Shown piece after piece: positions 7,895-16,320 of a DNA stretch of 64,000 nucleotides (its first letter is position 1; every line of letters begins with the position of its first letter). The DNA is from Candidatus Poribacteria bacterium (GTDB lineage Bacteria; Poribacteria; WGA-4E; WGA-3G), in NCBI GenBank assembly GCA_028824685.1, contig JAPPCZ010000029.1, positions 60,057-124,056 of the forward strand, read 5' to 3'. The position numbers were made by a program, and so were the translations under genes. A model generated the notes under the pieces. The model saw only the letters and a program-made list of their open reading frames with translations, was not told where the DNA came from and did no database searches.

Positions 7895-8869
7895 ATGTTA
7901 CAAAAGTCAGAGCAATCAGCATCCAACACCCAACAACAATATGATACTGTTTCAAAACTTCTCATTCATCAAAACCCCGAGGATTGGCTATGGTTTTGTC
8001 TCGGCACCTCTGGAATAGAAGTGATCGGTGTACTTGAAACCGAACAACCCACTGTTAAGTCCAATCGTGCGGATAGTTTTGTACACGCGAACGTCCTCGG
8101 CAAGGAAGTTATTGTGCATTTAGAAGTGCAAACGCACGACAGTACACAAGTGCCGATGCCGCGTCGTATCGCGGGTTACGTAGGGAGAGGTATTGAGTTC
8201 TTCGGTCTTCCTATCTATTCGCATGTTATCTATCTTCACCCGGAGGCAGGCAAAACAGATCCGGGTGAATATGTTCAGGAGATGCCAGGGTATGAGATCC
8301 GCATCCGATACAAGGTTATCCGACTGTCTGATTTAGAAGGCGAAGCGTTTTTAGAAGCGCGATTGAAAGGTTTGATTCCTTTTACTCCGTTGATGAAGCC
8401 ACCAGCAGGTATGTCGCGTGATAGTTGGTTGCGGGAATGTGTTCAGGTTGCGGATTCTGTATCTGTGGATACATCTGCCAGGGCGGATTATTTGACAGAT
8501 TTAGCGATTTTGAGTGGTTTGATATTTGATTTTGAAACTATACGTGATACCATATTGGAGGCAACTATGCAAGAATCATCGGTGATCCAACATTTCCTGC
8601 AACAAGGGATTGAACAAGGGATTGAACAAGGGATTGAGCAAGGGATTGAACAAGGGACGCGGGAAAGTCTTATTGAGGGAATTGTTGAAAATTTAGAGGT
8701 GCGTTTCCAGGTCCGTAACTTGCAAGCGGTAAAATCTGCGCTTGAGCGTATTGAAACGTTACAAGGTCTCAAGCAGTTGCGCCGTGCATCAATACAAACA
8801 CCAAACCTTAATGCGTTCCTGCAAACTCTGGGATTAAACAGCGACACTAACGGAACCGAATCCAACTGA
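7895..8869 (+). CDS. Rpn/YhgA-like PD-(D/E)XK nuclease family protein
   Basis: A 324-residue protein of the Rpn (recombination-promoting nuclease, formerly called putative transposase) type. Residues D60, E77-V-Q79 and then R90/R91 with a following Y95 match the D...ExQ...R pattern of this group. A later region (about 200-280) is helical and carries a run of four QGIE units made by 12-base tandem repeats, a feature common at the same place in this family. The C-terminus ends in a helical region with two leucine-rich stretches. Family members cleave DNA and raise recombination in E. coli; activity here is inferred. It is monocistronic, upstream of an oxidoreductase. Confidence 0.82.
   Translation: MLQKSEQSASNTQQQYDTVSKLLIHQNPEDWLWFCLGTSGIEVIGVLETEQPTVKSNRADSFVHANVLGKEVIVHLEVQTHDSTQVPMPRRIAGYVGRGIEFFGLPIYSHVIYLHPEAGKTDPGEYVQEMPGYEIRIRYKVIRLSDLEGEAFLEARLKGLIPFTPLMKPPAGMSRDSWLRECVQVADSVSVDTSARADYLTDLAILSGLIFDFETIRDTILEATMQESSVIQHFLQQGIEQGIEQGIEQGIEQGTRESLIEGIVENLEVRFQVRNLQAVKSALERIETLQGLKQLRRASIQTPNLNAFLQTLGLNSDTNGTESN
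8603..8650 (+). repeat. 12-base tandem repeat, four copies, inside the Rpn-like gene
   Basis: Unit CAAGGGATTGAA repeated four times in frame, the third copy with one change (GAG), followed by a partial CAAGGG. It encodes QGIE repeats. The length is a multiple of three, so copy-number changes would keep the frame and alter only the linker length. Confidence 0.95.
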
Positions 8870-8901
8870 AAACACGTAACATAGCAGACGGGACACAATT
8901 C

Positions 8902-9864
8902 ATGGCGATACTCAGATGGGGCATACTCGGTTGCGGCAATGTCGCTGAACATAAAGGCGGACCCCCGCTTTACACCGTTGACGATTCAGAACTTATCGCA
9001 GTGATGCGACGGGACCGCACGAAGGCACAAGACTTTGCTGAAAGACACGGTGCAAAACGTGCCTATACTGACGTAGATCAACTTCTATCAGATGACGAAA
9101 TCAATGCGGTTTATATTGCAACGCCGCCTAATCTCCACTGCGAACAAACGATCCGTGCCGCACGGGCTGGCAAGCATGTTCTGTGTGAAAAACCGATGGC
9201 GATGACAGTTCCAGAGTGTCAACAGATGGTAGATGCTTGCCGTGAAGCAGGCGTTACTTTGATGCTCGCTTACTACCGAAACCATTATCCGAATGTCGTG
9301 AAGATGAAAGCATTGATGAATGAAGGCGCAATCGGTGATGTGGTGCTTGCACGTATCAACTGCACCAGTTACTACAACCCGAATCGTCAAGATTTGAAGA
9401 ATTGGCGGATTAACCCAGAGATTAGCGGCGGTGGTGTGTTGATGGACATCGGCAGTCATCGCATCAGTCTGCTGCAGTATCTGATGGGAGACATCGCATC
9501 TGCACAAGGCTACGCTGAAACGGTACATTTAGACGCTGCCGTTGACGACTCCGCTGTGTTTTCCCTCCGTTTTGAGAGTGGCGCACATGCTGTTGCGAAT
9601 ATCAACTGGAATGTCGGCATCGGTATTGACGATGTTGAGGTCTACGGCACTACAGGTTGTTTACGATGCTCTCCTCTAAATTCAGGGAATCTAACGCTTG
9701 AGTCAAAATCGGACGGACGGGTTGAATTACATCAAATACCGTTGCCGCATACACACACAGGACTTGTGGAAAATTTTGTCAATCATCTCAAGACTGGTGA
9801 ACCGATCCGATGTTCTAGTGAAGCGGGATTGCAGACAAATGCCATCATTGCGCAGATAATGTAG
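8902..9864 (+). CDS. Gfo/Idh/MocA family oxidoreductase
   Basis: A 320-residue NAD(P)-dependent sugar or inositol dehydrogenase-like enzyme. The N-terminal Rossmann motif GILGCGNVAEHKG, the CEKPMAM motif that contributes the catalytic lysine, and the substrate-side segment GGGVLMDIGSHRI are all present. The protein ends at NAIIAQIM, slightly short of many homologs, which continue about 10-20 residues in the final helix. Its stop faces that of the convergent second Gfo/Idh/MocA gene, 6 bases away. The specific sugar substrate cannot be told. The upstream Rpn gene ends 32 bases before and is unlikely to be functionally linked. Confidence 0.93.
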   Translation: MAILRWGILGCGNVAEHKGGPPLYTVDDSELIAVMRRDRTKAQDFAERHGAKRAYTDVDQLLSDDEINAVYIATPPNLHCEQTIRAARAGKHVLCEKPMAMTVPECQQMVDACREAGVTLMLAYYRNHYPNVVKMKALMNEGAIGDVVLARINCTSYYNPNRQDLKNWRINPEISGGGVLMDIGSHRISLLQYLMGDIASAQGYAETVHLDAAVDDSAVFSLRFESGAHAVANINWNVGIGIDDVEVYGTTGCLRCSPLNSGNLTLESKSDGRVELHQIPLPHTHTGLVENFVNHLKTGEPIRCSSEAGLQTNAIIAQIM

Positions 9865-9870
9865 GATTTA

Positions 9871-11022
9871 TTAATTGATTCGCTTGGATTCCAAATTCAC
9901 CCACTCACCGTAGCCGCGCGGCATTTCTGCGGGTGGTTCTAATCCCGATTCCTCTCGCCACCGTAGTAATGGATGCCTTCGGTCAGCTTGTGGCAGATTA
10001 ACACGCGTGCCATAAGCCGCAGATTCAAATATACCCATCATCATCTCAATGATATGTCGCCCTGCATAACCACTGCATAAGTGTTCTCTGTCCTCATCTA
10101 AGGCGTTGACATATTCCTCAACAAACCAGTAATCCGCTTCCGATGCACTACTCTTTAGGTTGTAATGGTCAGGATAGATAAGTTCTAATGTCTCCCAGTT
10201 GTCGTTGTTGCCATCGGGAAGATAGTGCGGTGTTGGTAAATGCCATGCGCCGCCGCTTTTCCAAAAAAGTCTGCCTTCGGTGCCAAAAAGTTCCATAGAA
10301 TAAGCGTTTGTGTCCATCTTGTTGAAACGGTGTTGCAGCAGTGTACCAGTAACATTACCTTCATACTGCATCGTTGCGGTGATATATTCACCTGCGATAG
10401 TTCCCATGCCACTCGGTGATGGAGCGACGTCTTCGGGCGTAATCTGCTTTCCGCCAGTCGTCAGTTGTGCCAAAACACTTTCACAACGCTTCCCAAAATG
10501 TAGCATATTGTTGAGCATGTGCGTGCCGATATTCATCAAGCCGTAGCCACCGTAGTAACCTTTCCCACTGCCATACATATATCGCAATTCGCCAATCTTA
10601 CCAGCATTGAAGGCACGCGCAATCGTCTGCATAGATGCGCCAACTCTACCTTGATGATGCACCGCTACTTGTACGCCTTTGTCTTCTGCTTTTGCGATGA
10701 CAGCATCTGCTTGCACAAGATCGACACACATCGGTTTTTCAACCTCAATATGCACACCGTGTTCTAATACGCGCATACACAAATCGTAGTGAAACTCAGT
10801 GCCGGTTGGGATCGCAACTATGTCTGGTGAAGTTTCCCGAATCATCTCATCTAAGTCAGCGAACCGCGCTGTGACATTGACTGCATCACCTAATGTATTG
10901 CGTCGTTCCTCAATCAAATCGCAAAGTGCTACAATCTCGGTGCGTGGATGCGCGTGATATGCCCGTGCAGCTGCTGCCCCTCGTCCTCTACAACCTAAAA
11001 TTGCAACCCGATATGTTTCCAT
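9871..11022 (-). CDS. Gfo/Idh/MocA family oxidoreductase (second, divergent member)
   Basis: A 383-residue member of the same superfamily as its convergent neighbour but only distantly similar. Rossmann motif VAILGCRGRGAAAARAY (the GCRGRG form), VEKPMCVD with the catalytic-type lysine, and GLMNIGTHMLNNMLHF in the substrate domain are visible. The start is METYRV at 11022 with AGGAGA directly upstream at good spacing; the open frame continues to 11109, but that extension lacks a ribosome site and family similarity. It probably acts on a carbohydrate or a cyclitol. Genes of this family are very numerous in Poribacteria-like genomes. Confidence 0.92.
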   Translation of the reverse strand: METYRVAILGCRGRGAAAARAYHAHPRTEIVALCDLIEERRNTLGDAVNVTARFADLDEMIRETSPDIVAIPTGTEFHYDLCMRVLEHGVHIEVEKPMCVDLVQADAVIAKAEDKGVQVAVHHQGRVGASMQTIARAFNAGKIGELRYMYGSGKGYYGGYGLMNIGTHMLNNMLHFGKRCESVLAQLTTGGKQITPEDVAPSPSGMGTIAGEYITATMQYEGNVTGTLLQHRFNKMDTNAYSMELFGTEGRLFWKSGGAWHLPTPHYLPDGNNDNWETLELIYPDHYNLKSSASEADYWFVEEYVNALDEDREHLCSGYAGRHIIEMMMGIFESAAYGTRVNLPQADRRHPLLRWREESGLEPPAEMPRGYGEWVNLESKRIN

Positions 11023-11066
11023 AGGTTTCTCCTTTGTCGAAAATTTCCACCCGTTGTCCACAAATT

Positions 11067-12035
11067 CTAATGACTCCGCAGTATAGTGCCTTTTTCTCCA
11101 ACGATCCAACTGGAATTTTTAAAGAGAAAAATATCCTGTAAATTGTTTATTGTGGGCGAAGCATATTGATTCCACGTAGTACCGCCATCCGTTGTATGTA
11201 GGATTGAACCTTCCTCACCGACTGCCCAACCCTCTTTTTCATTTTTAAATGCTATATCACGTAAACTCAATTTAATTGGGTTTTGCTGTCGTTCCCAAGT
11301 TTGCCCGCCATCAGCAGTATGCAGAATTAGCCCGTTTGACCCTACAACCCAACCATACATAAGGTCCGCAAAATGGATAGCAAACAAAGGTTGTTCAGCA
11401 TTACTGTTTTGAAGTTCCCACTGTTTCCCGCCATCTTTCGTATGCAGAATCACACCTTCTTCCCCAACAACCCAACCATGGTCAGAATTTACAAAATAAA
11501 CACCCCACAGATGTTTCTCTGCGGGATTCATCACTTTTTCCCACTTCCCACCACCATTTTGTGTGTGGAGAATAGTGCTAATTCCCTTTGGGTCGATTCC
11601 CCCAACAGCCCATCCTTCTGTTTTATTAACAAAATGCAGATCCAAAATACCGGGAGATTTCGCCCCTGCAACTCGCAATTGGTGTTGAACATTCCATGAA
11701 TTACCGCCGCTGCCCGTGTAATACACTTTTCCTATGCCCACGAGCCAACCATTATTTGGTGTTGTAAAACTTACTTGAGTAAAAAAAGTATCCTTAGTTA
11801 TGGATTTTGTATCTGATCCATTCCAAGTTTTACCACCATCTTTTGAGGACAAAACAACGCCATCAGTACCAACTGCCCACCCAAGTTTAGCATCCACGAA
11901 ATGGACACCGTACAGATGTGCGTCTGTGCCGCTATTTACCTGTTTCCACTCGATTTGTGATGCATCTTGTGAACAACTGAGATATACAATACTTCCAATT
12001 AAAATTATTAGGATTAGGGGATTTGACTTTATCAT
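11067..12035 (-). CDS. YCF48-like beta-propeller lipoprotein
   Basis: A 322-residue secreted lipoprotein. The N-terminus MIKSNPLILIILIGSIVYLSC is a lipoprotein signal with Cys as the acceptor, and GGAG sits six bases before the ATG. The body consists of seven or so repeats of the form GWAVGxxGxxLxxxDGGxTW, the hallmark of the YCF48/photosystem-II-assembly-like (BNR/Asp-box) propeller. In non-photosynthetic bacteria such proteins are surface proteins of unknown ligand. An open extension to 12143 is not supported by a ribosome site. It lies 44 bases upstream of the oxidoreductase on the same strand and could be in one transcript. Confidence 0.88.
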   Translation of the reverse strand: MIKSNPLILIILIGSIVYLSCSQDASQIEWKQVNSGTDAHLYGVHFVDAKLGWAVGTDGVVLSSKDGGKTWNGSDTKSITKDTFFTQVSFTTPNNGWLVGIGKVYYTGSGGNSWNVQHQLRVAGAKSPGILDLHFVNKTEGWAVGGIDPKGISTILHTQNGGGKWEKVMNPAEKHLWGVYFVNSDHGWVVGEEGVILHTKDGGKQWELQNSNAEQPLFAIHFADLMYGWVVGSNGLILHTADGGQTWERQQNPIKLSLRDIAFKNEKEGWAVGEEGSILHTTDGGTTWNQYASPTINNLQDIFLFKNSSWIVGEKGTILRSH

Positions 12036-12200
12036 GTGAGACTCCAAGTTAAATTTGATTGTATTTTCAATTGAATTGTGATATATTACTATAAACGATT
12101 TCATGGGTTCTGTCAATAGTCTTTTGGTTTTCCTTAAAGCCATTTATTGTAGTAGTGCAATTCTTTAAAAAGATCATTTTCTCATAAGAGATGGAACAAA

Positions 12201-13109
12201 ATGGGGTATATCATCGGTATTGATGGGGGAGGTACTAAAACGGTTGGTCTATTGACGACAGAGACCGGTAAGCATATAGCAAAAGTTCAAGCAGGACCAT
12301 CAAATTATCACGTAGTTGGAACAGAAAGGACGCAAGGAGTCCTGAAAGAAATCATCTCCCAGCTCTCCGTACACGTTGGAAAAACCGCTTTAGATTCTAT
12401 CCATTTCTGCATAGGCATGGCAGGCTTAGGACGTGAAGAAGACAGAGAGGTCATTGGACAGATTTGTGATAAGATAGGAATAAGCAAAAATCGAATCCTA
12501 ACACACGACGCACATATTGCATTAGTTGGCGGAACTGGGAAACAGGAAGGTGTAATTGTTATCTCTGGCACAGGTTCCATTGTCTACGGTATCAATGAAC
12601 ATGGTAAGGAAACGCGCGCTGGTGGATGGGGTTATTTGCTCGGAGATGAAGGCAGTGGTTACGACATCGCATTAAAAGGACTTCAGGCAGTAGCACGTGC
12701 CGCAGATAAACGTGAACTTCCTACTGAATTGACACACTTGATTCTGAATAAACTTGATTTAGATACACCGAACGATTTAATTCGGTGGACACATGCGGCA
12801 AGCAGAGACGAAATAGCAGGGTTAGCAGCAGTAGTGTTTAAAGCAATCGAAATCGGTGATACAAAAGCAGAAAAAATAGTTGATTCCGCTTTTAGCGAAC
12901 TTGCATGTGCAGTAGAGACTGTAGTTATGCAATTGGAATTCGCACATCCGTTTGGGATTGTCTTTTCTGGTGGGAATTTATTACACCAACCTATTTTAGC
13001 AAATAAACTTCAAAGATGGATTGAGAAGATAATAATTGGTAGTTCCGTAATATTTCCGAAACACGAACCGGCGTATGGCGCTGTATTGTTGGCAAAAGCG
13101 TACCTATAG
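12201..13109 (+). CDS. N-acetylglucosamine kinase / BadF-type ATPase (ASKHA fold)
   Basis: A 302-residue sugar kinase of the BadF/BadG/NAGK family. The phosphate-1 loop GIDGGGTKT near the start, phosphate-2 VISGTGSIVYG, GGWGYLLGDEGSGYDI and the adenosine-side FSGGNLL are all visible. NAGK-like members phosphorylate GlcNAc or, as MurK, also MurNAc. Its position immediately before murQ (44-base gap) suggests that it supplies MurNAc-6-phosphate or handles the GlcNAc released in cell-wall recycling. The start is ATG 12201 in a weak ribosome-site context. Specificity for GlcNAc versus MurNAc is not decided by sequence alone. Confidence 0.9.
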   Translation: MGYIIGIDGGGTKTVGLLTTETGKHIAKVQAGPSNYHVVGTERTQGVLKEIISQLSVHVGKTALDSIHFCIGMAGLGREEDREVIGQICDKIGISKNRILTHDAHIALVGGTGKQEGVIVISGTGSIVYGINEHGKETRAGGWGYLLGDEGSGYDIALKGLQAVARAADKRELPTELTHLILNKLDLDTPNDLIRWTHAASRDEIAGLAAVVFKAIEIGDTKAEKIVDSAFSELACAVETVVMQLEFAHPFGIVFSGGNLLHQPILANKLQRWIEKIIIGSSVIFPKHEPAYGAVLLAKAYL

Positions 13110-13153
13110 TCCTCATTAAAAAAACAAATAGGGCACGAAACTTTTATTTTAAA

Positions 13154-14068
13154 GTGATTACAGAACAACGAAACCCAAACTCAACTGACATTGATTTAAA
13201 GTCAACGTCAGAGATTGTTCAAATTTTTCACGAGGAAGATAGAAAGGCTGTAGACGCAGTTGCCGCAGAATCAGACGCTATCACTCAGGCAGTTGAGATG
13301 ATCGTTGAGGCGTTTCGTGACGGTGGTAGGTTATTTTATATAGGTGCGGGAACGAGCGGTAGACTGGGTGTATTAGATGCGTCTGAATGTCCACCAACTT
13401 TTAGCACTGAGCCAAAGATGGTTCAAGGTATTATCGCTGGTGGAGATATAGCGTTACGCAAAGCGGTAGAAGGTGAAGAGGATAAACCTGAACGCGGTGC
13501 CCAAGCCGTTCGTGAATATCAACTCACGCCACAAGATGTGCTTGTTGGAATTGCAAGTAGCGGACGAACACCTTATGTATTAGGAGCTTTGAAAGAAGCG
13601 CACGCTATGGGAGTCAAGACGATTTTCTTCTCTTGTGTTCCACCAGCAGAAGAATTGAAAGCGTTTGTCAATCACTTTATTACGCCGATTGTAGGCCCTG
13701 AAATAATCACGGGTTCAACCCGATTGAAAGCAGGAACAGTGACAAAATTAGTTCTCAATATGCTCACAACCATATCAATGGTAAAGTTGGGCAAAGTTTA
13801 CAATAATCTGATGGTGGATGTGCACGCCTCAAACACAAAACTTGTTGAGCGAAGTATCCGAATTGTTCAAACGGTTACTGGGGTTGATGAGACAATTGCT
13901 GACATCGCTTTAAAACAGGCGAATGGAAACGCCAAGATAGCGATTGTGATGTTGATCAAAGAAATTAACCGTACCGATGCTATTGCACTGTTAGAAAAAC
14001 ATAAAGGATTTCTACGTCCGATTTTAGATGATGCAGGACGGACGCATTCCCCCATTGATAAGGGGTAG
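13154..14068 (+). CDS. murQ: N-acetylmuramic acid 6-phosphate etherase MurQ
   Basis: Cleaves the D-lactyl ether of MurNAc-6-phosphate to give GlcNAc-6-phosphate and lactate in peptidoglycan recycling. The sequence is highly typical: TEQRNPNS at the start, SIS-domain motif GAGTSGRLGVLDASECPPTF with the catalytic-type Glu, IAGGDIALRKAVEGEED, and NLMVDV-ASNTKL. At 304 residues it is full length. The start is a GTG (13154). The 3' end runs into a strong inverted repeat covering the stop codon. With the upstream kinase it forms a two-gene MurNAc/GlcNAc salvage unit; no PTS or dedicated transporter is adjacent. Confidence 0.97.
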   Translation: MITEQRNPNSTDIDLKSTSEIVQIFHEEDRKAVDAVAAESDAITQAVEMIVEAFRDGGRLFYIGAGTSGRLGVLDASECPPTFSTEPKMVQGIIAGGDIALRKAVEGEEDKPERGAQAVREYQLTPQDVLVGIASSGRTPYVLGALKEAHAMGVKTIFFSCVPPAEELKAFVNHFITPIVGPEIITGSTRLKAGTVTKLVLNMLTTISMVKLGKVYNNLMVDVHASNTKLVERSIRIVQTVTGVDETIADIALKQANGNAKIAIVMLIKEINRTDAIALLEKHKGFLRPILDDAGRTHSPIDKG

Positions 14069-14116
14069 GGTTAAAAAGTCGCTATTCAGTGAGTTAACCC
14101 TAAATTCCCTTATCAA
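14055..14116. repeat. Long inverted repeat spanning the murQ stop codon
   Basis: Arms TTGATAAGGGGTAGGGTTAA (14055-14074) and 14094-14116 pair over about 20 positions, with a 19-base loop. The stem includes the murQ stop codon (14066-14068). No long T-run follows, so it is not a typical intrinsic terminator. It may stabilise the mRNA end or limit read-through into the LRR gene. Confidence 0.75.
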
Positions 14117-14146
14117 GAGGACTTTAAGAGGAAATGGAGTGATTTG

Positions 14147-16309
14147 ATGAATTTTATATGTGGACTGATGGTTGTCGTTTTGCTGTTATTTTCTATTCCC
14201 GGCAATACGTTTGCCCAGGTCGTAGACATTCCGGATGACAACCTTCGGTCTGCGATAGCCCAAACACTTGGCAAAGCAGCAGATGCTCCCATCACGGTTT
14301 TAGAAATGGAATCGTTGAAAGTGTTGCGAGCAAATGACAGAGGTATTTCTGAACTAACGGGTCTTGAGACGGCAAGCCGCTTGCGAGACCTATATCTCAA
14401 CAATAATGTGATAACCGATCTCTCACCCCTTTCGGGGTTGAACAAGTTATATCGGTTAGAGCTTAATCACAATGAAATACTATCTGATCTGTCCCCTTTA
14501 TCAAGTTTGCCCAACTTGAATATACTATTTGTTGAATTTAACGTAATATCGGATTTATCGCCGCTTACGGAGTTATTGACTTTGCATGATATAAGGATAG
14601 GTCATAACATTATAGAAGATTTATCCGCGATTGCCGGCTTACACAATTTGCGAGGGATAGGTATAGGTGCCAATCTGATAACTGATCTCACACCGCTCAA
14701 GGATTTAAAAAAACTTGAATGGATAGCTATGAGTGGCAATCCGCCCACAGACCTCACACCACTTTCAGAGTTAATGAGTCTGCGAAGTATTCATTCTTGG
14801 GGCACACCGATATTAGACCTCGCCCCATTGAAAGACTTACCGAAGCTGCGCGTGCTTGATATTTGTGGTGGTGAAATTTCGGATATTTCTGCTTTAGTAG
14901 AGATGACGAACCTCACAGAGATATATCTGGTAGGCAACGACATTACAGACATATCTTCGTTAGCAAACCTCACAAACTTGACACGGCTGAATTTAAGTCA
15001 TAATGATATATCGGATATATCGGCACTCGTGGACTTACCCCGTTTGAAATGGTTAGCATTTTCCCACAATGCTGTTGCAGATGTATCGGAGATAGAGGGA
15101 TTATTTGAGGACACTGTGATTGTTTGGCACAACAATCCTGCATTTCCGAATGGTGGCACGAAGATTGTGGGGCCGTGGCTTTGGATGCTTGTTCCTGGAG
15201 ATCGTATTACCGATGGGGATGCGTTATCTGTAGCGAGTGATGGACGCGGGACAGAGCAAAAAGTCGCGACCGTGGGAGCATCGGAAGGCAAACGCGTTGG
15301 CAACAACGTTTGGACAGCGGATAATATCGCGCCATCGGGTGGAAATAATATCGGTGAAATGCTAAAACGTCAAGGCGTTGGAAACAACGGAATTGTCTAC
15401 GGTTCTGCGACGATAGAATCGCCTGTTGAACAACAGACACGCATGTTCGTTGGACACCGAGATGGTATTCGCCTCTATCTCAATGGTGATGTGGTTTACC
15501 AGAAAAACAGCGGGGATTCGGCACAAGGGTACCATGTTTATTTCCCTGTTACGCTCACCGCTGGTACAAATGTGTTGTTAGTCGGGCTTGACAATCACCC
15601 AAACCATGTCCATCAATTCCATGCATCCTTTGGATTTGACGTTGGGACAGAATACACAGTGAACGCACCGATTTCACGCGATAAGGTCCCTCCTTATGAT
15701 GTGAATGAAGATGGTCAAATCAGTATTTTAGATTTGATACTGGTTGGACAAGACTTCGGCAAATCTCCGCCTGTCAATGCGCGCTCAGATGTCAATGGTG
15801 ATGGGCGTGTGAACATAACGGACATCGTTCTTGTCGCGGGTCATCTTGGCGAAATAACCGGTATTCCTGCTGCCCCTGAGTTGCTCACACATAAAGGTCT
15901 ATCTCCAACAAAGTTATCGTTTTGGATAAAAACGGCAGAGGATGAGGATGATGGATCGCTTGTTTTCCAACAAGGGATCGCAATGCTTCAACGACTCTTG
16001 ACAACCCTAACCCCGCAGCAGACGGTACTGCTCGCGAACTACCCGAACCCGTTTAATCCTGAAACATGGATACCTTATCAGCTCGCAGCTGCCGCGGATG
16101 TCACCTTGACGATTTGGACTGCGGATGGGCAGCAGGTTCGGAAGTTATCGTTAGGACATAAGTCTGCGGGTATCTATGAAAGCAAAAGTCGTGCTGTGTA
16201 TTGGGATGGCAAAAACGATCTTGGTGAACCGGTTGCCAGTAGTATCTATTTTTATACACTGTCGGCAGGTGATTTCACTGCCACCCGTAAAATGCTGATT
16301 ATAAAATAG
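14147..16309 (+). CDS. Secreted leucine-rich-repeat protein with dockerin and C-terminal sorting-like domain
   Basis: A 720-residue exported protein. Order: signal peptide (about 1-24, ending FAQ); internalin-like LRRs of the ISDLSPL/ITDLTPL type (about 30-330); a beta-sandwich-like domain starting at GPWLWM (about 340-510); a dockerin-like pair of calcium loops (DVNEDGQISILD and DVNGDGRVNITD, about 520-570); and a C-terminal YPNPFNPETWIPY module ending YFYTLSAGDFTATRKML. The ATG at 14147 follows GGAG with good spacing. LRRs imply protein binding at the cell surface, the dockerin implies attachment to a cohesin, and the last domain implies export or anchoring. The next gene contains a cohesin-like domain, so the two products could interact. 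Confidence 0.9.
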   Translation: MNFICGLMVVVLLLFSIPGNTFAQVVDIPDDNLRSAIAQTLGKAADAPITVLEMESLKVLRANDRGISELTGLETASRLRDLYLNNNVITDLSPLSGLNKLYRLELNHNEILSDLSPLSSLPNLNILFVEFNVISDLSPLTELLTLHDIRIGHNIIEDLSAIAGLHNLRGIGIGANLITDLTPLKDLKKLEWIAMSGNPPTDLTPLSELMSLRSIHSWGTPILDLAPLKDLPKLRVLDICGGEISDISALVEMTNLTEIYLVGNDITDISSLANLTNLTRLNLSHNDISDISALVDLPRLKWLAFSHNAVADVSEIEGLFEDTVIVWHNNPAFPNGGTKIVGPWLWMLVPGDRITDGDALSVASDGRGTEQKVATVGASEGKRVGNNVWTADNIAPSGGNNIGEMLKRQGVGNNGIVYGSATIESPVEQQTRMFVGHRDGIRLYLNGDVVYQKNSGDSAQGYHVYFPVTLTAGTNVLLVGLDNHPNHVHQFHASFGFDVGTEYTVNAPISRDKVPPYDVNEDGQISILDLILVGQDFGKSPPVNARSDVNGDGRVNITDIVLVAGHLGEITGIPAAPELLTHKGLSPTKLSFWIKTAEDEDDGSLVFQQGIAMLQRLLTTLTPQQTVLLANYPNPFNPETWIPYQLAAAADVTLTIWTADGQQVRKLSLGHKSAGIYESKSRAVYWDGKNDLGEPVASSIYFYTLSAGDFTATRKMLIIK

Positions 16310-16320
16310 GGAGGGACTTC

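Noticed and set aside
8488..8952. 154-residue minus-strand frame with CSIP repeats
   Set aside because: It is the reverse complement of the QGIE tandem repeat in the Rpn-like gene and has no ribosome site or family match.
12308..12580. 90-residue minus-strand frame inside the NAGK-like gene
   Set aside because: It is a shadow of the conserved kinase frame.
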